A program made the translations under genes and the position numbers. Shown here piece after piece: positions 38,216-46,602 of a stretch of DNA of 64,000 nucleotides (positions within the stretch are counted from its first letter, which is position 1; every line of letters starts with the position of its first letter). Location of the stretch: the NCBI RefSeq assembly GCF_003290125.1, contig NZ_QMKH01000005.1:241942-305941 (forward strand). Direction: 5' to 3'. The DNA comes from Microvirga flavescens (GTDB lineage: Bacteria; Pseudomonadota; Alphaproteobacteria; Rhizobiales; Beijerinckiaceae). The notes beneath the pieces were generated by a model. It made no database searches and was not told the origin of the DNA. It was given only the letters and a program-made list of their open reading frames with translations.

Positions 38216-38260
38216 TTAAAATTTGGTTAATGCCTTTGATTTCTGGAAAACTCGGCCGTT

Positions 38261-38467
38261 TCAGCCCGAGCCGAGATTGAAGAAGGCGCTGGCCGCCGCG
38301 CGGGATTTCTCCTTGCCGTTGCGTGCCTCCTTCAGCCGGTGGATTTCCTGTTCGAGCGCGGCGACGCGCTCGTCGATCTCCTCGAGGGAGAGCATCGAGA
38401 GGTCCTGACCCAACTCGAAAGCGTTGACCTTCCGACGAGGCTCGTCGGCAAAGGGATCGAAAACCAT
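38261..38467 (-). CDS. DUF1192 family protein
   Basis: A 68-residue acidic and coiled-coil protein of a small alphaproteobacterial family: DLSMLSLEEIDERVAALEQEIHRLKEA is the conserved helix. It often lies next to cell-cycle or envelope genes, but no function is known. It is divergent from the quinone oxidoreductase gene. Confidence 0.8.
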   Translation of the reverse strand: MVFDPFADEPRRKVNAFELGQDLSMLSLEEIDERVAALEQEIHRLKEARNGKEKSRAAASAFFNLGSG

Positions 38468-38571
38468 GGCATCCTCCTCCTCAACCGCATTAAAGGTTAG
38501 TGCGAGAGGTCCCGCTTGCCAACGGCGATCGAGGGGGCAGTCCCGATGCGGACCTTCGGAGGATTTTGAAC

Positions 38572-39570
38572 ATGACCATGATCCCCACCACCATGCGCGG
38601 CGTCATCGCGAAAGGCAGCGGCGGCCCCGAGGTGCTCACCATCGTCGAGCGCCCGGTCCCCGAGCCGAAAGAGAGGGAGATCCTGATCCGCGTCGAGGCC
38701 GCCGGCGTGAACCGCCCGGACGTGATCCAGCGGCAAGGCGGCTACCCGCCCCCGCCCGGCGCATCGGATATTCTTGGCCTTGAAGTCGCAGGCGTTGTCG
38801 TGGCGGCGGGGCCGAACCTGCCGCGCTTCTTTCCCGGCGCGCCGGTGATGGCACTCGTTCCGGGCGGCGGCTATGCGGAATATGCGCTCGCCCACGCCTC
38901 GAACGCACTGCCCATTCCGGACGGGCTTTCCATGACGGAAGCGGCGGCGATCCCGGAAACCTATTTCACCGTCTGGTCGAATGTTTTCGAGCGGGGACGC
39001 CTGCAGCCGGGCGAGACTTTCCTCGTCCACGGCGGCACGTCGGGCATCGGCACCACGGCGATCCAGCTCGCCAAGGCCTTCGGCGCGAAGGTCATCGCGA
39101 CGGCCGGGAGCGCGGCCAAGTGCGATGCCTGCACCCGGCTCGGGGCGGATCTGGCGATCAACTACCGCGAGGCGGACTTCGTCAAAGCCGTCAAGGAGGC
39201 GACGGAGGGCCGGGGCGCGGACGTCATTCTCGACATGGTCGGGGGCGACTACATCCCCCGCAATTACGAGGCGGCGGCGCAGGACGGGCGCATCGTGCAG
39301 ATCGCCTTTCTGCAGGGGAGCAAGGTGGAGGTCGATTTCCGCCGCCTGATGCTCAAGCGTCTGACCCATACAGGCTCGACCCTGCGCTCCCGCCCCGTCG
39401 CGGAAAAGGCGGCCATCGCCGAGGCGCTGGAGGCGCATGTCTGGCCGCTTCTCGGCGAGGGCCGCTGCCGCCCGGTGATGGACTCGTCCTTCCCGCTCGA
39501 GAACGTGCGCGAAGCCCATGCCCGCATGGATGGCGGCCAGCATGTGGGCAAGATCGTGCTGACGGTGTGA
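38572..39570 (+). CDS. NAD(P)H-quinone oxidoreductase (zeta-crystallin/PIG3 type)
   Basis: A 332-residue medium-chain dehydrogenase/reductase without catalytic zinc. The start at ATG 38572 follows GGAGGA by 8 bases. The nucleotide-binding motif is VHGGTSGIGTTAIQLAKAFGA, followed by ADLAINYREADF; the NRPDVIQRQGGYPPPPGAS region is typical of the TIGR02824 (PIG3) group. Likely role: one-electron or hydride reduction of quinones with NADPH. A single gene. Confidence 0.88.
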   Translation: MTMIPTTMRGVIAKGSGGPEVLTIVERPVPEPKEREILIRVEAAGVNRPDVIQRQGGYPPPPGASDILGLEVAGVVVAAGPNLPRFFPGAPVMALVPGGGYAEYALAHASNALPIPDGLSMTEAAAIPETYFTVWSNVFERGRLQPGETFLVHGGTSGIGTTAIQLAKAFGAKVIATAGSAAKCDACTRLGADLAINYREADFVKAVKEATEGRGADVILDMVGGDYIPRNYEAAAQDGRIVQIAFLQGSKVEVDFRRLMLKRLTHTGSTLRSRPVAEKAAIAEALEAHVWPLLGEGRCRPVMDSSFPLENVREAHARMDGGQHVGKIVLTV

Positions 39571-39620
39571 GGGGAAACCCCGACAAAAGCGGGATCTTCG
39601 GGGCGGGGAGCGCTTAAAAT

Positions 39621-39649
39621 TTGCAACCGCGCCGCGCTTTACGTATATT
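39621..39649 (+). promoter_or_regulatory. putative promoter of trcR
   Basis: TTGCAA (39621-39626), 17 bases, TATATT (39644-39649), the best sigma-70 type match seen in the window. The leader to the start codon would be about 110 bases and contains a small CTCAC/GTGAG hairpin (39662-39666 / 39670-39674). Confidence 0.6.
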
Positions 39650-39765
39650 AGCCCTGTTTCCCTCACATCGTGAGCAGAGATGCTTCGGCCCCGGCCGGGA
39701 CGGAGCGCAAGAGAGTTTTGCCGTGCGGCGCCCTTGAAGAGCGCCCGGCTTGAAGGAGGTAGCTT

Positions 39766-40488
39766 ATGTCCCAGGGACCGCTGATGCCGAAGGCGACGGC
39801 CGTTTGGCTCGTCGAGAACACCTCGCTGTCGTTCGAGCAGATCGCCGATTTCTGCAAGCTCCACCCGCTCGAGGTGAAGGGCATTGCCGATGGCGAAGTC
39901 GCGACCGGGATCAAGGGCCTCGACCCGATCACCACGAACCAGCTCACCCGCGATGAAATCGAGAAGGCGCAGGCCAATCCCGATTACCGCCTGCGCATGG
40001 CCGAGACCAAGGTGAAGCTGCCGGAGATGAAGCGCACCCGCAAAGGCCCGCGCTACACCCCCGTTTCCCGCCGCCATGACCGCCCGAACGCCATTCTCTG
40101 GCTCGTGCGCAACCATCCCGAATTGAAGGATGCGCAGATCATGCGGCTCGTGGGCACCACCAAGTCCACCATTCAGCAGGTTCGCGACCGCACTCACTGG
40201 AATTCCGCGACGCTCTCGCCGATGGACCCGGTGACGCTTGGCCTGTGCTCGCAGATCGATCTCGATTTCGAAGTGCAGCGCGCCGCCAAGGACCGTCCGC
40301 AGGTCGAGCCGCACGAGGCCGGCGGAACGCTTCTCCCCGCCGAAGTTTCGACCGCGCCGGAAGAGACGCACGAGCCTTTCGCCGACATGAGCAAGCCGAA
40401 GCCGGCGGAAGAGGAAAAGATCGACGTGCATTCGGTCTTCGCCAAGCTCAAGCAGCTCAAGCGTTCGGATGACGAGGACGACGAGTAA
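39766..40488 (+). CDS. trcR: cell cycle transcriptional regulator TrcR (DUF1013)
   Basis: A 240-residue protein of the DUF1013 family, restricted to alphaproteobacteria and annotated as the cell cycle regulator TrcR. The N-terminal part MPKATAVWLVENTSLSFEQIADFC looks like a helix-turn-helix, RYTPVSRRHDRPNAILWLVRNHPEL precedes a second HTH-like part (DAQIMRLVGTTKSTIQQVRDR), and the C-terminus is acidic (DDEDDE). A near-perfect GAAGGAGGT ribosome site lies upstream. It has its own promoter and terminator. Confidence 0.9.
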   Translation: MSQGPLMPKATAVWLVENTSLSFEQIADFCKLHPLEVKGIADGEVATGIKGLDPITTNQLTRDEIEKAQANPDYRLRMAETKVKLPEMKRTRKGPRYTPVSRRHDRPNAILWLVRNHPELKDAQIMRLVGTTKSTIQQVRDRTHWNSATLSPMDPVTLGLCSQIDLDFEVQRAAKDRPQVEPHEAGGTLLPAEVSTAPEETHEPFADMSKPKPAEEEKIDVHSVFAKLKQLKRSDDEDDE

Positions 40489-40510
40489 GTCGAGCCGTTT
40501 CCAAAACGAC

Positions 40511-40541
40511 AAAAGGCCCGGATCACTCCGGGCCTTTTTTG
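40511..40541. terminator. bidirectional terminator after trcR
   Basis: A 12-bp stem including A and T tracts (40511-40522 with 40527-40538, loop of 4), shared by trcR and the convergent small gene at 40558. Confidence 0.85.
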
Positions 40542-40557
40542 TTATCCGTTACCGAAC

Positions 40558-40770
40558 TCAATCCTGCCGCTTGGATTCACGCTTGCGGGCCTTGAGCGGC
40601 CTTTCTCGGTTCTTCTCGAACGTGGCCTTTGCATCGACGGCCTCGCACCGCGCGGAACCGCGCGCGTTCTTTAAGGCGGCATGCTGCCGGGCCTCCTCAT
40701 CCGACGTGAGAACTTGCGCCAGAAGCGTCTCGAACCGCGCTTGAGGATCCTCCTTCGACGGCTTCGTCAT
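40558..40770 (-). CDS. small basic hypothetical protein
   Basis: A 70-residue, highly charged protein (MTKPSKEDPQARFETLLAQVL at its start, abbreviated as TKPSKEDPQARFE; ending PLKARKRESKRQD). No family recognised. It lies 17 bases downstream of prpE on the same strand and ends before the shared terminator, so it would be cotranscribed with prpE. Codon use looks normal. Confidence 0.6.
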   Translation of the reverse strand: MTKPSKEDPQARFETLLAQVLTSDEEARQHAALKNARGSARCEAVDAKATFEKNRERPLKARKRESKRQD

Positions 40771-40787
40771 TCTTCCCTGCGCCTCTC

Positions 40788-42701
40788 TCAGTTCACCAGA
40801 CCCCGGCTCTTCAGGATCTCACCAATCTCCTCCAGAATGCCGGGATCGTCGATGGTGGCGGGCATGGTCCAGCTATCGCCGTCCGCGATCTTCTTCATGG
40901 TGCCGCGCAGGATCTTGCCGGAGCGGGTCTTCGGCAGGCGCCCGACGGTGATGGCGATCTTGAAGGCCGCCACGGGGCCGATCTTCTCGCGCACGAGGCC
41001 GACGAGTTGTTTTTCGATCACGTCGGGCGTCTGCTGGACGCCGGATTTCAGCACCACGAAACCGCAGGGCACCTCGCCCTTCAACTCATCCTTCACGCCG
41101 ATCACAGCGCATTCGGCAACGCACGGGTGGGAGGCCAGCACCTCCTCCATGCCGCCGGTGGAGAGGCGATGGCCGGCCACGTTGATGATGTCGTCCGTGC
41201 GGCCCATCACCCACACATAGCCGTCGCTGTCGATGAACCCGGCATCGGACGTGTTGTAGTAACCGGGATAGGTGGCGAGATAGGATTCCTTGAACCGCTC
41301 GTCCGCCTGCCACAACGTCGGCAGGCAGCCGGGAGGCAGCGGCAGCTTGATGACGATGGTGCCCATCGTCCCCGCGCCGACGGATTTTCCGCCCTCGTCC
41401 AGAACGTCGAGGACATAGCCCGGCATCGCCACCGTGGGCGAGCCGTGTTTGACGGGAAGCGCGCCGAGGCCCATCGGGTTGCCCGCGACAGGCCAGCCGG
41501 TTTCCGTCTGCCACCAATGGTCGATCACCGGCAGCTTGAGGATGTCCTCGGCCCATTGCACCGTGTCGGGATCGGCGCGCTCGCCCGCGAGGAAAAACGC
41601 GCGTAAGGACGACACGTCGTATTTCTTGAGAAGTTCGGCCTGCGGATCTTCCTTCTTGATCGCGCGGAAGGCGGTGGGCGCAGTGAACAACGTCACGACC
41701 TTGTGCTCGGCGATCACGCGCCAGAAAGCGCCTGCATCCGGTGTGCCGACCGGCTTGCCCTCATAGAGAACCGCCGCGCAGCCGTGGAGCAGCGGCGCAT
41801 AGACGATGTAGGAATGGCCCACCACCCAGCCGACGTCGGACGCCGCCCAGAACACTTCGCCGGGCTTCACGCCGTAGAAGTTGCTCATGGTCCATTTGAG
41901 CGCGACCATGTAGCCGCCGTTGTCGCGCACCACGCCCTTCGGCTTGCCGGTGGTGCCGGAGGTGTAGAGCACGTAAAGCGGATCGGTCGCGGCGACGGAA
42001 ACGCACTCGGCCTTCCTGCCCGCCACTTTCGCCTTTGTCGTTTCCTGCGCCCAATCGCGATCGCGTCCGGCAAGCAGCGAGCCCTCGAGTTGCGGGCGCT
42101 GATAGACGAGGCAGGTTTCTGGCTTCGAGGCGGAAAGCTCGATCGCCTCATCGAGAAGCGGCTTGTAGGCCACGATCTTCGCGCCCTCGATGCCACAGGA
42201 TGCGGAGAGGATGGCCTTGGGCTTTGCATCGTCGATGCGGGTCGCAAGCTCCTTCGCGGCAAAACCACCGAACACCACGGAGTGGATCGCGCCAAGGCGC
42301 GCGCAGGCGAGCATGGCGAAGACCGCCTCGGGGATCATCGGCATGTAGACGATGACACGGTCGCCTTTCTTCACGCCCATGTCCTGCAAAACGGCGGCGA
42401 GCGTCGCCACTTCGTCCTGCAACTGCGCGTAGGAAATACGGCGCTGCGCATTCGCGACCGGACTGTCGTAAATGATGGCGGCCTGATCGCCGCGCGTTGC
42501 GACATGCCGGTCGACGGCGTTGTAGCAGGTGTTGCACTCGGCACCCACGAACCAGCGGCCATAAGCCCCCGCCTGCGGATCGAAGATCCTGTCGGCGGGC
42601 TTGTACCAATCGATCTCTTTGGCCGCCTCGCGCCAGAATCCTTCCGGATCGCGCTTCCAGCCTTCATAGACGTCATGGTAGCGACTGCGGGTGTTTGTCA
42701 T
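40788..42701 (-). CDS. prpE: propionyl-CoA synthetase
   Basis: A 637-residue AMP-forming acyl-CoA synthetase that activates propionate (also acetate, more weakly). The motif A5-like P-loop is LYVLYTSGTTGKPKGVVRDN, the adenylation region has WWQTETGWPVAGNP, then YYNTSDAGFIDSDGYVWVMGR and the C-terminal catalytic lysine in LPKTRSGKILRG. The start region SRYHDVYEGWKRDPEGFW separates PrpE from AcsA. Propionate carboxylation genes are not present in the window. A dispersed repeat (copy B) lies just upstream. Confidence 0.92.
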   Translation of the reverse strand: MTNTRSRYHDVYEGWKRDPEGFWREAAKEIDWYKPADRIFDPQAGAYGRWFVGAECNTCYNAVDRHVATRGDQAAIIYDSPVANAQRRISYAQLQDEVATLAAVLQDMGVKKGDRVIVYMPMIPEAVFAMLACARLGAIHSVVFGGFAAKELATRIDDAKPKAILSASCGIEGAKIVAYKPLLDEAIELSASKPETCLVYQRPQLEGSLLAGRDRDWAQETTKAKVAGRKAECVSVAATDPLYVLYTSGTTGKPKGVVRDNGGYMVALKWTMSNFYGVKPGEVFWAASDVGWVVGHSYIVYAPLLHGCAAVLYEGKPVGTPDAGAFWRVIAEHKVVTLFTAPTAFRAIKKEDPQAELLKKYDVSSLRAFFLAGERADPDTVQWAEDILKLPVIDHWWQTETGWPVAGNPMGLGALPVKHGSPTVAMPGYVLDVLDEGGKSVGAGTMGTIVIKLPLPPGCLPTLWQADERFKESYLATYPGYYNTSDAGFIDSDGYVWVMGRTDDIINVAGHRLSTGGMEEVLASHPCVAECAVIGVKDELKGEVPCGFVVLKSGVQQTPDVIEKQLVGLVREKIGPVAAFKIAITVGRLPKTRSGKILRGTMKKIADGDSWTMPATIDDPGILEEIGEILKSRGLVN

Positions 42702-42713
42702 GGCGTTACCCTT

Positions 42714-42820
42714 TAGAGTCCGATCATGTCTCGTTGAAACACGATCAGACTCCAGCCTCCTTTATTTGCCGCATGATCCGGGCGAACAACTGGTGTCCGC
42801 TTGTTCTGATCATGCTCTAG
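42714..42820 (-). repeat. dispersed palindromic repeat, copy B
   Basis: Inverted relative to copies A and C. Read on the minus strand it matches copy A over nearly its whole length, with substitutions mainly in loops and in compensated stem positions. It sits between divergent prpE and the TauE-family gene and may carry part of their promoters. Confidence 0.8.
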
Positions 42821-42905
42821 CCTTCAAGCCGCATGGGACAGGTCTGTTCCGTTGTGGTAGCAGGCGGGCGCGCTGCGGTCAGCGCGACTTTCGGCGAGTG
42901 CTTTG

Positions 42906-43664
42906 ATGATTACCGACCCTCTCTTTTATGCCGCCGCCGTGCCGGCCGTCGTTCTGATGGGCATGGCAAAGGGCGGCTTCTCGGGGCTCGGGCTTCTCTC
43001 CCTGCCGCTCATGGCGCTCGTCGTCTCGCCGGTGCAATCCGCCGCCATCATGCTGCCGATCCTGATGGTGCAGGACGTCGTGACGGTGTGGGCCTACCGG
43101 AAAACCTGGGACCTCCGGAACATCCTGATCCTCCTGCCGAGCGGCATTGTCGGCATCGTCACCGCCTATCTTCTCGCGGCGAAAGTATCCGACGCGGCGG
43201 TGACGCTTGCGGTCGGCGTCATCTCGGTTGCATTCGCGATCCGGCGGCTCGTGCTGGAGCGCCGTGTGAAGAATCCTCAAGCAACGCGGGCGGATGTTCC
43301 ACGCGGCCTCTTCTGGGGTTGGATCACGGGCTTCACGAGCATGATCGCCCATGCGGGCGGCCCGCCCTTCCAGATCTATGTGATGCCGCAGCGCTTGCCA
43401 CGCGACGTTTTCGTGGGCACGGGCGCAGTGTATTTCGCGCTCAACAACTGGATCAAGGTGCCGCCCTACATGGCGCTGGGCCAGTTCACCACCGAGAACC
43501 TCGCGACAGCCGGCGTGCTTTTCCCCGTCGCGATCGCCTCCACCTGGGCGGGCGTACGACTGGTGCGGCGCGTTTCGGGAGAGCGCTTCTATACCATCGT
43601 CTATGTGCTTCTCGTGCTTGTCGGCACCAAACTCATCGTGGACGGCGTGCGGGCCCTGATCTGA
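42906..43664 (+). CDS. TauE/SafE family sulfite exporter-like permease
   Basis: A 252-residue membrane protein with eight predicted helices and the family repeats GMAKGGFSGLGLLSLPLMAL and GFTSMIAHAGGPPFQIYVMP. TauE/SafE proteins export sulfite, sulfoacetate or other sulfur or organic anions; the substrate here is not known. The ATG at 42906 is preferred to the TTG at 42903. Confidence 0.87.
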   Translation: MITDPLFYAAAVPAVVLMGMAKGGFSGLGLLSLPLMALVVSPVQSAAIMLPILMVQDVVTVWAYRKTWDLRNILILLPSGIVGIVTAYLLAAKVSDAAVTLAVGVISVAFAIRRLVLERRVKNPQATRADVPRGLFWGWITGFTSMIAHAGGPPFQIYVMPQRLPRDVFVGTGAVYFALNNWIKVPPYMALGQFTTENLATAGVLFPVAIASTWAGVRLVRRVSGERFYTIVYVLLVLVGTKLIVDGVRALI

Positions 43665-43669
43665 CCCAA

Positions 43670-43698
43670 TAAAAAAGCCGCCACTCGAAGCGACGGCT
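43670..43698 (-). terminator. terminator of the first DUF465 gene
   Basis: On the minus strand a 10-bp stem with G-U pairs closes over a 3-base loop (43676-43698) and is followed by six T. Confidence 0.75.
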
Positions 43699-43722
43699 CG
43701 GGCAGTTTTTTATGGAATGCGC

Positions 43723-43905
43723 TTAGTGCACCATCGGCTGCGCGTTCTTCAGCTTGGAAATCTGATCCTTGAGCTGAAGCTTCTTCCGCTTGAGTTCGGC
43801 CAGTGTAACGTCATCTGTCGACGGGTGGTTCTGGGCGTCCTCGATCTGACGCTCCAGCGTCCGATGCTTACGCTCCAGCTCCGTCAGATGATTCAGCAAA
43901 GGCAT
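43723..43905 (-). CDS. DUF465 (YdcH-like) small protein
   Basis: A 60-residue helical hairpin protein: LLNHLTELERKHRTLERQIED, then LAELKRKKLQLKDQISKLK, the DUF465/SlyX-like pattern. AGGAGGG precedes the ATG. A second DUF465 gene lies divergently 200 bases away. Function unknown; YdcH-type proteins are linked to cell-envelope or stress traits only weakly. Confidence 0.85.
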   Translation of the reverse strand: MPLLNHLTELERKHRTLERQIEDAQNHPSTDDVTLAELKRKKLQLKDQISKLKNAQPMVH

Positions 43906-44107
43906 ATCGGTCCCTCCTGTTCGTTATCCGACAAAACAAATCTGACACAAGGAACATGGCGAGTCGAAGGCAATCGTCGCTGCAGTGCGCAAATGGGAAA
44001 ACACGCTCCAGCGGCTTGCCCTCCAGGGACACGCGGAGCATACTTCGCTCCGTTGAGCGGCGGCCTGACAGGGTCCGTCGCCTTTTGACGTGCAAGGTTT
44101 CCAATCG

Positions 44108-44308
44108 ATGCCGAACAGGGCTGAACTCGACGATCAACTCGCCCGCCTGAAGCAGGAGCATCGCGATCTGGACAACGCCATCGACGCGTTGGAGCACATC
44201 ATCACCGGCGATCAGTTACAGGTGCAGCGCCTCAAGAAGCGCAAGCTCGTCCTCAAGGACCAGATCATCCGCCTGGAAGACCAGCTCACTCCCGACATCA
44301 TCGCCTGA
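44108..44308 (+). CDS. DUF465 (YdcH-like) small protein, second copy
   Basis: A 66-residue protein with the same plan as the gene at 43723-43905: [21 protein letters not shown], then [20 protein letters not shown]. The two share the KRKKLxLKDQIxxLxx core and are paralogues. The start is taken at ATG 44108; an in-frame GTG at 44090 is possible. Confidence 0.8.
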   Translation: MPNRAELDDQLARLKQEHRDLDNAIDALEHIITGDQLQVQRLKKRKLVLKDQIIRLEDQLTPDIIA

Positions 44309-44341
44309 AGGCGGATCGCGCGGTTATTCGTCCCCGCAGCC

Positions 44342-44370
44342 TTGCTTGCCCGCCAAGGCTTCGCTATGCC
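44342..44370 (+). promoter_or_regulatory. possible purEK promoter
   Basis: TTGCTT (44342-44347), 17 bases, TATGCC (44365-44370), about 35 bases before the purE start. The -10 is weak. Confidence 0.35.
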
Positions 44371-44405
44371 CCGTTGGGTCACAAGGCCGATCCGGAGACG
44401 CAAGC

Positions 44406-44897
44406 ATGGCTGGAATCCCCGTCGCCATCATCATGGGCAGTCAGTCCGACTGGGCCACCATGCAGCACGCGGCTGAAACGCTCGAGGCGCTCGACATCGC
44501 CTACGATGCGCGCATCGTCTCGGCCCATCGTACGCCCGACCGCCTCGTGGCCTTCGCCAAGGGTGCGAAGGACGAGGGTTTCCAGGTCGTCATCGCGGGC
44601 GCGGGCGGCGCCGCCCATCTGCCGGGCATGACCGCCGCCATGACCCCCCTCCCCGTTTTCGGCGTGCCCGTCGAGTCCAAGGCCCTGTCGGGGCAGGACA
44701 GCCTTCTCTCCATCGTGCAGATGCCCGCCGGCATCCCGGTCGGCACGCTCGCCATCGGCAAGGCGGGAGCCGTCAACGCGGCTCTCCTTGCCGCCTCGGT
44801 GCTGGCGCTCCACGATAAGGCCCTGGCGAAGCGGCTCGACGCCTGGCGGCAGCGCCAGAGCGAAAGCGTCGCCGAGCGTCCCTCCAGGGAGCCTTGA
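44406..44897 (+). CDS. purE: 5-(carboxyamino)imidazole ribonucleotide mutase
   Basis: A 163-residue class I PurE that moves the carboxyl of N5-CAIR to C4 in purine synthesis. The start at ATG 44406 gives [16 protein letters not shown]; other signatures are [12 protein letters not shown] (with the active-site His) and [15 protein letters not shown], and [23 protein letters not shown]. It is followed by purK with 4 bases between, so the two are cotranscribed and work on consecutive steps. Confidence 0.95.
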   Translation: MAGIPVAIIMGSQSDWATMQHAAETLEALDIAYDARIVSAHRTPDRLVAFAKGAKDEGFQVVIAGAGGAAHLPGMTAAMTPLPVFGVPVESKALSGQDSLLSIVQMPAGIPVGTLAIGKAGAVNAALLAASVLALHDKALAKRLDAWRQRQSESVAERPSREP

Positions 44898-44901
44898 GAC
44901 C

Positions 44902-45981
44902 ATGATCCGCCCCGGCAGCACCCTTGGCATTCTCGGCGGTGGCCAGCTCGGCCGGATGATCGCGATCGCAGCCGCCGAGCTCGGCCTGCGCACCCATATC
45001 TACGCCCCCGAAGAGAACAGCCCCGCCTTCGACGTGGCTGCGGCGCACACCATCGCGTCCTACGAGGACGAGGCCGCCCTGGTGCGCTTCGCCAAGGCGG
45101 TCGATGTCATCACGTATGAATTCGAGAACGTGCCGAGCGCCACCGCCGATACCTTAAGTGCGCACGCCCTGCTTGCCCCCAACGCGCAGGCGCTGGCGGT
45201 TTCGCAGGACCGTTTTCTGGAAAAAAGCTTCGTATCGGGCCTTGGCATCGAGACAGCCCCTTTCGCGCCGGTGGCCGACGAGGCCGAGCTTGCCGAGGCC
45301 ATTGCCGCCATCGGACGCCCCTCGGTGCTCAAGACCCGGCGTTTCGGCTACGACGGCAAGGGGCAGACCATCATCCGCCCCGGCGACGATCCGGCGGTCG
45401 CCTTCGAGGCCATCGGCCGCTCGCCGGCGATTCTGGAAGGTTTCGTCGCCTTCGAGCGGGAGGTTTCCGTCGTCGCCGCGCGGGGCAAGGATGGCGATTT
45501 TGCCGCCTATGACCTGTGCGAGAACGAGCACCGCGCCCACATCCTCGACACCACTCGCGTTCCCGCCGATGTGAAGCCCGGAACGGGGGAGCAGGCCATC
45601 CTCATCGCCCGCAAGATCGCCGATGCTCTCGACTATGTAGGTGTTCTGGCGGTCGAGCTGTTTCTCGTGCGGGAGAACGGGCAGGAGCGCCTCGTCGTCA
45701 ACGAGATCGCCCCTCGGGTGCACAATTCCGGCCACTGGACCCTCGGCGGGGCCGAGACCTCGCAGTTCGAGCAGCATGTGCGAGCCGTCTGCGGCTGGCC
45801 CTTGGGCGCGACCGGCAGGCTCGGGCGGGTGGAAATGCAGAATCTCATCGGCAGCGACGTGGACGAGTGGGAGCGGATTCTCGCGGAACCCGGCGCACAT
45901 CTGCACCTCTACGGCAAGGCCGAGGCCCGGCCGGGCCGCAAGATGGGCCACGTCACGCGGATTTTTGCAGAGAAGCCCTGA
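44902..45981 (+). CDS. purK: 5-(carboxyamino)imidazole ribonucleotide synthase
   Basis: A 359-residue ATP-grasp enzyme that carboxylates AIR to N5-CAIR with ATP and bicarbonate. It opens with TLGILGGGQLGRMIAIAAAE, and has TYEFENVPS, VLKTRRFGYDGKGQ and the Mg/ATP region LVVNEIAPRVHNSGHWT. Starting at ATG 44902 places GGGAGCC upstream. It pairs with purE immediately before it. Confidence 0.95.
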   Translation: MIRPGSTLGILGGGQLGRMIAIAAAELGLRTHIYAPEENSPAFDVAAAHTIASYEDEAALVRFAKAVDVITYEFENVPSATADTLSAHALLAPNAQALAVSQDRFLEKSFVSGLGIETAPFAPVADEAELAEAIAAIGRPSVLKTRRFGYDGKGQTIIRPGDDPAVAFEAIGRSPAILEGFVAFEREVSVVAARGKDGDFAAYDLCENEHRAHILDTTRVPADVKPGTGEQAILIARKIADALDYVGVLAVELFLVRENGQERLVVNEIAPRVHNSGHWTLGGAETSQFEQHVRAVCGWPLGATGRLGRVEMQNLIGSDVDEWERILAEPGAHLHLYGKAEARPGRKMGHVTRIFAEKP

Positions 45982-46040
45982 ACCTTCGTCCGGCTTGGCC
46001 GTTTATCGGAGCGGGACGGCTTTTTTCGGCAAAGAAACTC

Positions 46041-46069
46041 TGGACACCCAAGGTTTCCTTTGCTAACGA
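46041..46069 (+). promoter_or_regulatory. possible rpsU promoter
   Basis: TGGACA (46041-46046), 17 bases, TAACGA (46064-46069), about 80 bases before the rpsU start codon. Confidence 0.35.
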
Positions 46070-46147
46070 AACCGCCCAGACGAGGTGCGCATGGCGCGCC
46101 TCCTTTGTTTTTGAATCAAACGACCCTGCGCAACACGAGGATTTCGC

Positions 46148-46414
46148 GTGCAGATTCTTGTCCGTGATAACAACGTCGATCAGGCGCTCCGCGCCCTGAA
46201 GAAGAAGATGCAGCGCGAAGGTATCTTCCGCGAGATGAAGCTTCGCGGCCACTTCGAGAAGCCTTCCGAGAAGAAGGCTCGCGAGAAGGCCGAAGCAGTC
46301 CGCCGCGCCCGCAAGCTGGTTCGCAAGCGCCTGCAGCGCGAAGGCCTCCTGCCTTCCAAGCCGCGCGCCGTGTCGACCCGTCCGGGACAGCCGCGCTCGG
46401 CTGAAGCCCGCTAA
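46148..46414 (+). CDS. rpsU: 30S ribosomal protein S21 (bS21)
   Basis: An 88-residue basic ribosomal protein starting with [23 protein letters not shown], then [19 protein letters not shown] and [17 protein letters not shown] precedes the start. The C-terminal extension ([18 protein letters not shown]) is longer than the E. coli protein. It is a single gene with hairpins downstream. Confidence 0.95.
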   Translation: MQILVRDNNVDQALRALKKKMQREGIFREMKLRGHFEKPSEKKAREKAEAVRRARKLVRKRLQREGLLPSKPRAVSTRPGQPRSAEAR

Positions 46415-46423
46415 GGGCTCCAA

Positions 46424-46445
46424 CCCCTTTAAGGGGTTCGGATTT
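46424..46445 (+). terminator. weak hairpin terminator after rpsU
   Basis: A 6-bp AACCCC/GGGGTT stem with a 5-base loop, followed by GGATTTT. A second, stronger hairpin without a T-tract (46457-46489, TCGGCGCC arms with an inner CTTTC/GAAAG stem) lies just behind. Confidence 0.4.
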
Positions 46446-46602
46446 TGAGTTTCCAGTCGGCGCCTTTCTGCGAAAGCGGGAGGCGCCGATTGCATTTGGA
46501 GAGCTGGCCTCCCTCCCCACAGCGTCGCGTTCCAGCATTCTGTATCCGTTAAGTTTTTTGCTGCAAAAGGCTTATTCTTCCTCATTCATCTGGAGATCCA
46601 AG

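Noticed and set aside
46457..46489. A riboswitch or tRNA-like element after rpsU
   Set aside because: Only simple stems are visible, with no conserved aptamer core or tRNA T-loop.
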